64,000 bases of DNA from Massilia pinisoli (GTDB lineage Bacteria > Pseudomonadota > Gammaproteobacteria > Burkholderiales > Burkholderiaceae_D). The notes under the pieces were generated by a model. That model searched no databases. It saw only the letters and a program-made list of their open reading frames with translations, and was not told where the DNA came from. The translations under genes and the position numbers were made by a program. This document shows positions 61,378-64,000 of this stretch, piece by piece; position 1 is the first letter of the stretch; the number at the start of each line of letters is the position of its first letter. The DNA lies in NCBI RefSeq assembly GCF_024753285.1, contig NZ_JANUGW010000018.1:62001-126000 (forward strand), written 5' to 3'.

Positions 61378-61905
61378 TCAATAGATCGCACGCGCCAGCC
61401 GCAACACCTTCGAGCTGACCACGACACCCGCGCCGCGCGCCGCGGTGCCGTTGAATTCGAAGGCGATGCGCCTGTCGTCCAGCACCAGTTCGAGCATTAC
61501 GCCGCGGCGCGCGGCACCGGGGGTATCCGCGATCGTCAGCACGCCGGCCGCGCGGGCGCCCTCGGCCAGCGCCGCCATGTCGTCGGCTTCGGACGCGCTG
61601 ATGTACAGGATGTGGCATTGCATCAGGGCTTCCGGGCCCGTGTGCGGATAGAGGATCGTCAGGCGTGCGTTGCCGAGCATCCTGCCCTCCAGCGTGCCGA
61701 GCGCGCTGCCGAACGGGTCGCGGCCCAGCACGCACAGGCGCACGACACCATTCATGTTCGGCAGGCTGCTGAACTGCGCGACGTTGTAGATGAACGCCGC
61801 CTTGGCCGCGTATTCGCCGGCTTCCTGCGCGCGGGCGGCCGCCGGCAGCAGCGCGCAGCACAGCAGGAGTGTGCGGGAGAAGCGGGCGAGGCGGGCGGGC
61901 GTCAT
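61378..61905 (-). CDS. YfiR-family periplasmic protein
   Basis: A 175-residue secreted protein: signal peptide to about residue 26, then the YfiR/DUF4154 pattern EYAAKAAFIYNVAQFSSLPN, LCVLGRDPFG, CHILYISASEADDM and VLELVLDDRRIAFEFNG. In Pseudomonas YfiR holds the cyclase YfiN inactive in the periplasm. Here it lies between a TonB receptor gene and a CHASE8 GGDEF-EAL gene, suggesting the same kind of control. Weak ribosome site formed by the second copy of a 14-bp tandem repeat. Confidence 0.88.
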   Translation of the reverse strand: MTPARLARFSRTLLLCCALLPAAARAQEAGEYAAKAAFIYNVAQFSSLPNMNGVVRLCVLGRDPFGSALGTLEGRMLGNARLTILYPHTGPEALMQCHILYISASEADDMAALAEGARAAGVLTIADTPGAARRGVMLELVLDDRRIAFEFNGTAARGAGVVVSSKVLRLARAIY

Positions 61906-61909
61906 TGTT

Positions 61910-61937
61910 AGAACCTGAGCGTCAGAACCTGAGCGTC
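61910..61937. repeat. 14-bp perfect tandem repeat at the receptor stop codon
   Basis: AGAACCTGAGCGTC occurs twice back to back (61910-61923 and 61924-61937). On the minus strand it duplicates the end of the TonB receptor frame; both copies would encode a C-terminal Phe before a stop (TGA in the first, TAA in the second). A recent slip duplication. Confidence 0.85.
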
Positions 61938-63946
61938 GCGACGACGCGCCAGGTGCGTCCGTCCTGGCCGATCGCGTTCAGGTGGCGCGGCGGCATGCTG
62001 TTGTCGTAGTGTTCCTCGCTCGCGGAATCTGCGTAGCGCCTGGCGAGCAGGTTGAACACGCCGGCCGACAGTTCCACGTGCGTGCCGATGGTCCCGACGA
62101 CGTTCAGGTTGACGACGCCGAACGCCCCGACCTCGCTCGCCTGCACCGTGCGGCGCCGGCCCGTGAAGCGGTACTCGGCGCTCGCGCGCAGATGCTCCCC
62201 GAGCGGCGCCGACGTGTAGTTCAGCTTGACCAGCCGGCGCGGCGAATTGGCGAGCCACTGCCCGGTGACGTCGTTGCGCGCCGACTGCACGTTCGCACTC
62301 CCCTTGAGCGAGCTGCCGTCCTCGCGCAGCCATTCGGCCTCCATTTCGATGCCGGTGGCGCGGGCGGCATCGATGTTCGAGAAGTACAGGTAGCCGGTGT
62401 TCGGGTCGTTCGCCAGCGCCAGCATGTCGCGCAGGCGGTACTGGAAGCCGGATGCCGTGGCGCGGAAGCGGTCGGTCGGGAAGTATTCGGCCACCAGTTC
62501 ATACGTGCGGATGTGTTCCGAGCGCAGCGCGGGGTTCGCCCGGTAGTCGAACGTGTAATAGCGCTCGTACGCGTTGGCTGAGCGGTACGCCGTGCCGTAC
62601 AAGGCCTTCAGCGTCACCTGGCGCGCCGTCTTGTAGAGCAGGGCCACGCGCGGGTTCGTCGTGGCGCCGCCTTCGGAATCGGCGTCGCGCCGCACGCCCG
62701 TGTTCAGGATGACGCGCGGGCCGAGCCGCATCTCGTCCTGCAGGTACAGGGCGGCCTGGTGCTTCGGGTGGTCCCTGTCGAAGTACAGCTTGTACGGATC
62801 GACGTCGTAGTTGGCCATTTGCCGGCGGTTGTCGCGCACGTATTCCGCGCCCGCGATGAGCTTGTGGCCGGACAGCGCGCTGCTGATGACGCGCAGTTCC
62901 GCGCCGCCGCTGCGGCTGTCGGCCGCGTCGATGCTGCGCGTGGGGCCTGTCGACGCGGGCTCCGTGACGTTGACGCTCGCGTAGCGGTAGCGCGCCACGT
63001 TCACGCTGGCGAACACGTCGAGCGTGTCCGACACGGCGCGGCGCCAGGTGAGGCCGGCGCCCGCGTATTCGTCGCGTGTCCAGGGCCGTGGGTCGTCGAA
63101 CTGTTGGCCGTACGACGCCGTCGGGATGCCTTTCGTGCGGCTGCCGAAATACGCTTCGGCGACGAGGCCGCCCGCATCCAGCTTGGCGAACATCCGGTGG
63201 TAGCGATCGTAGTCGAGGCCCGTCGCAACGCCGTGGTGGCTGGCCGCGTCGTTGTATTCGGGAAAGTACAGGTCGCGCCCCGCGCTGTGGAACGACGAGG
63301 CACCCAGCAGCAGCGCGGTGCCTCCGGCCGTGCGGTTGCCGACCACGACGCGCGCCTCGCGGCCGCCGCCCGTGAACGCACCGCCACTCAGTGTGGCCCC
63401 GCCGGGCGCCGCCCCGCTTTTCGTGATCACGTTCACGACGCCGAAGAACGCGCTGCTGCCATAGATCGCGGAGCCGGGACCGGGCACGAATTCGACGCGC
63501 TCGATCAGGTTCAAGTCGACGGGGAACTCCGTGCCGATGGCGCCCTGGTCGTAGACGACGTCGTTCAGGCGCCGTCCATCGATCAGGATCAAGAGGCGCG
63601 TGTTCAGGTCGCCCGGATTGCCCAGGCCGCGCACATTGCCATAGTTGTAGTTGCGGTCATAGGAGACCGTCACGCCGGGCACGCTTTGCAGCACGTCGGT
63701 GAGCGTGCGGTAGCCGCGCAACCGGATGTCCTCGGCCGTGATCACCGTCACCGACGATGGCGCTTCGCTGATCTTTTGCGGGATCTTCGATGCCGTGACC
63801 ACATCGAGGTTGAGCAATTGTTCGAGGGGAAGGGCGTTCAGGTCGGGACCCGCCTGCGCCAGCGCGCCACCGTGGAGCCCGCCGGCAAGCAGGCCGAGCG
63901 CGCACGACATGCGACGGGACAGGGACGTAACCTTGTTCGACGACAT
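61922..63946 (-). CDS. TonB-dependent outer-membrane receptor
   Basis: A 674-residue receptor: signal peptide ending near ALAQ; plug domain (VVTASKIPQKISEAPSSVTVITAEDIRLRGYRTLTDVLQSVPGVTV, INGRRLND-type LIDGRRLNDVVYDQG, ERVEFVPGPGSAIYGSSAFFGVVNVITK) and a 22-strand-type barrel ending in a C-terminal Phe (WRVVATLRF). The ligand is not recognisable; no iron-siderophore hallmarks. First gene of an operon with yfiR-like and GGDEF-EAL genes. Confidence 0.92.
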   Translation of the reverse strand: MSSNKVTSLSRRMSCALGLLAGGLHGGALAQAGPDLNALPLEQLLNLDVVTASKIPQKISEAPSSVTVITAEDIRLRGYRTLTDVLQSVPGVTVSYDRNYNYGNVRGLGNPGDLNTRLLILIDGRRLNDVVYDQGAIGTEFPVDLNLIERVEFVPGPGSAIYGSSAFFGVVNVITKSGAAPGGATLSGGAFTGGGREARVVVGNRTAGGTALLLGASSFHSAGRDLYFPEYNDAASHHGVATGLDYDRYHRMFAKLDAGGLVAEAYFGSRTKGIPTASYGQQFDDPRPWTRDEYAGAGLTWRRAVSDTLDVFASVNVARYRYASVNVTEPASTGPTRSIDAADSRSGGAELRVISSALSGHKLIAGAEYVRDNRRQMANYDVDPYKLYFDRDHPKHQAALYLQDEMRLGPRVILNTGVRRDADSEGGATTNPRVALLYKTARQVTLKALYGTAYRSANAYERYYTFDYRANPALRSEHIRTYELVAEYFPTDRFRATASGFQYRLRDMLALANDPNTGYLYFSNIDAARATGIEMEAEWLREDGSSLKGSANVQSARNDVTGQWLANSPRRLVKLNYTSAPLGEHLRASAEYRFTGRRRTVQASEVGAFGVVNLNVVGTIGTHVELSAGVFNLLARRYADSASEEHYDNSMPPRHLNAIGQDGRTWRVVATLRF

Positions 63947-64000
63947 AGAGCTGGTCCTTGCAAGGCGGTTGGGGGACGAGCCGCCTAGTGTAGGGGGCGC

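Overview
The window is a GC-rich, gene-dense chromosomal segment of a betaproteobacterium, most likely Oxalobacteraceae in the Massilia/Telluria/Duganella group. The pointers are a pyruvate dehydrogenase operon in the Burkholderiales arrangement (homodimeric E1, E2 with one lipoyl domain, E3 carrying its own lipoyl domain), a monomeric NADP isocitrate dehydrogenase, lineage-restricted small families (Trp-rich small protein, DUF1840-like, DUF2486-like), two PEP-CTERM proteins and many secreted enzymes. This assignment comes from gene content, not from a search. I see no rRNA, tRNA, CRISPR array, prophage, plasmid origin or intact insertion sequence.

Layout. 1-4.7 kb: a LysR regulator divergent from ilvD, a small Trp-rich membrane protein, a periplasmic cytochrome c, a REP/BIME-like repeat and a branched-chain amino-acid-type binding protein. 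4.9-9.4 kb (minus strand): folD, prlC, a DUF4124-glutaredoxin protein, holC and a DUF2486-like gene, tightly packed. 9.7-15.7 kb: the aceE-aceF-lpdA operon with a recognisable promoter and terminator. 15.8-24 kb: accessory secreted proteins (S41 protease, exported methyltransferase, multidomain alginate-lyase-like enzyme with a promoter/operator, PEP-CTERM protein), plus a beta-hydroxyacid dehydrogenase whose 3' end is partly duplicated beyond the PEP-CTERM gene. 24.1-28.7 kb: an ABC ATPase overlapped by two permeases fused to gluzincin-like domains, one with an intact zinc site and one degenerate. 28.7-31.9 kb: aqpZ and icd.

32.1-36.0 kb (minus strand) is a compact operon: DUF2141 protein, TAT-exported carotenoid cleavage oxygenase, LytS-type kinase and LytTR response regulator, the last apparently starting at ATC. 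36.1-37.7 kb: small regulators, and a 16-codon micro-ORF coupled to a 61-residue protein. 37.8-42.9 kb: a TetR repressor divergent from a three-gene EmrAB/OprM-type efflux operon with a clear operator-promoter. 43-47.9 kb: two secreted zinc-peptidase-like proteins, a BON-domain envelope protein, a candidate structured RNA and a probably leaderless HDOD gene. 48-54.3 kb: an XRE regulator, an exported alpha/beta hydrolase, a three-gene overlapping operon (PEP-mutase family, DUF4331, DUF4198), a LysR regulator and an isochorismatase-family hydrolase. 54.4-59.3 kb: a choice-of-anchor-A PEP-CTERM protein, an MFS exporter, a YigZ-type protein and a secreted GH13 enzyme. 59.3-63.9 kb: a TonB receptor/YfiR/GGDEF-EAL operon that looks like an outer-membrane-to-c-di-GMP signalling line.

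The least standard parts are the permease-protease ABC exporter, the carotenoid oxygenase/LytTR operon, the PEP-mutase/DUF4331/DUF4198 operon and the TonB receptor/YfiR/c-di-GMP operon. None can be called undescribed from sequence alone, but each has a specific architecture that can be tested.
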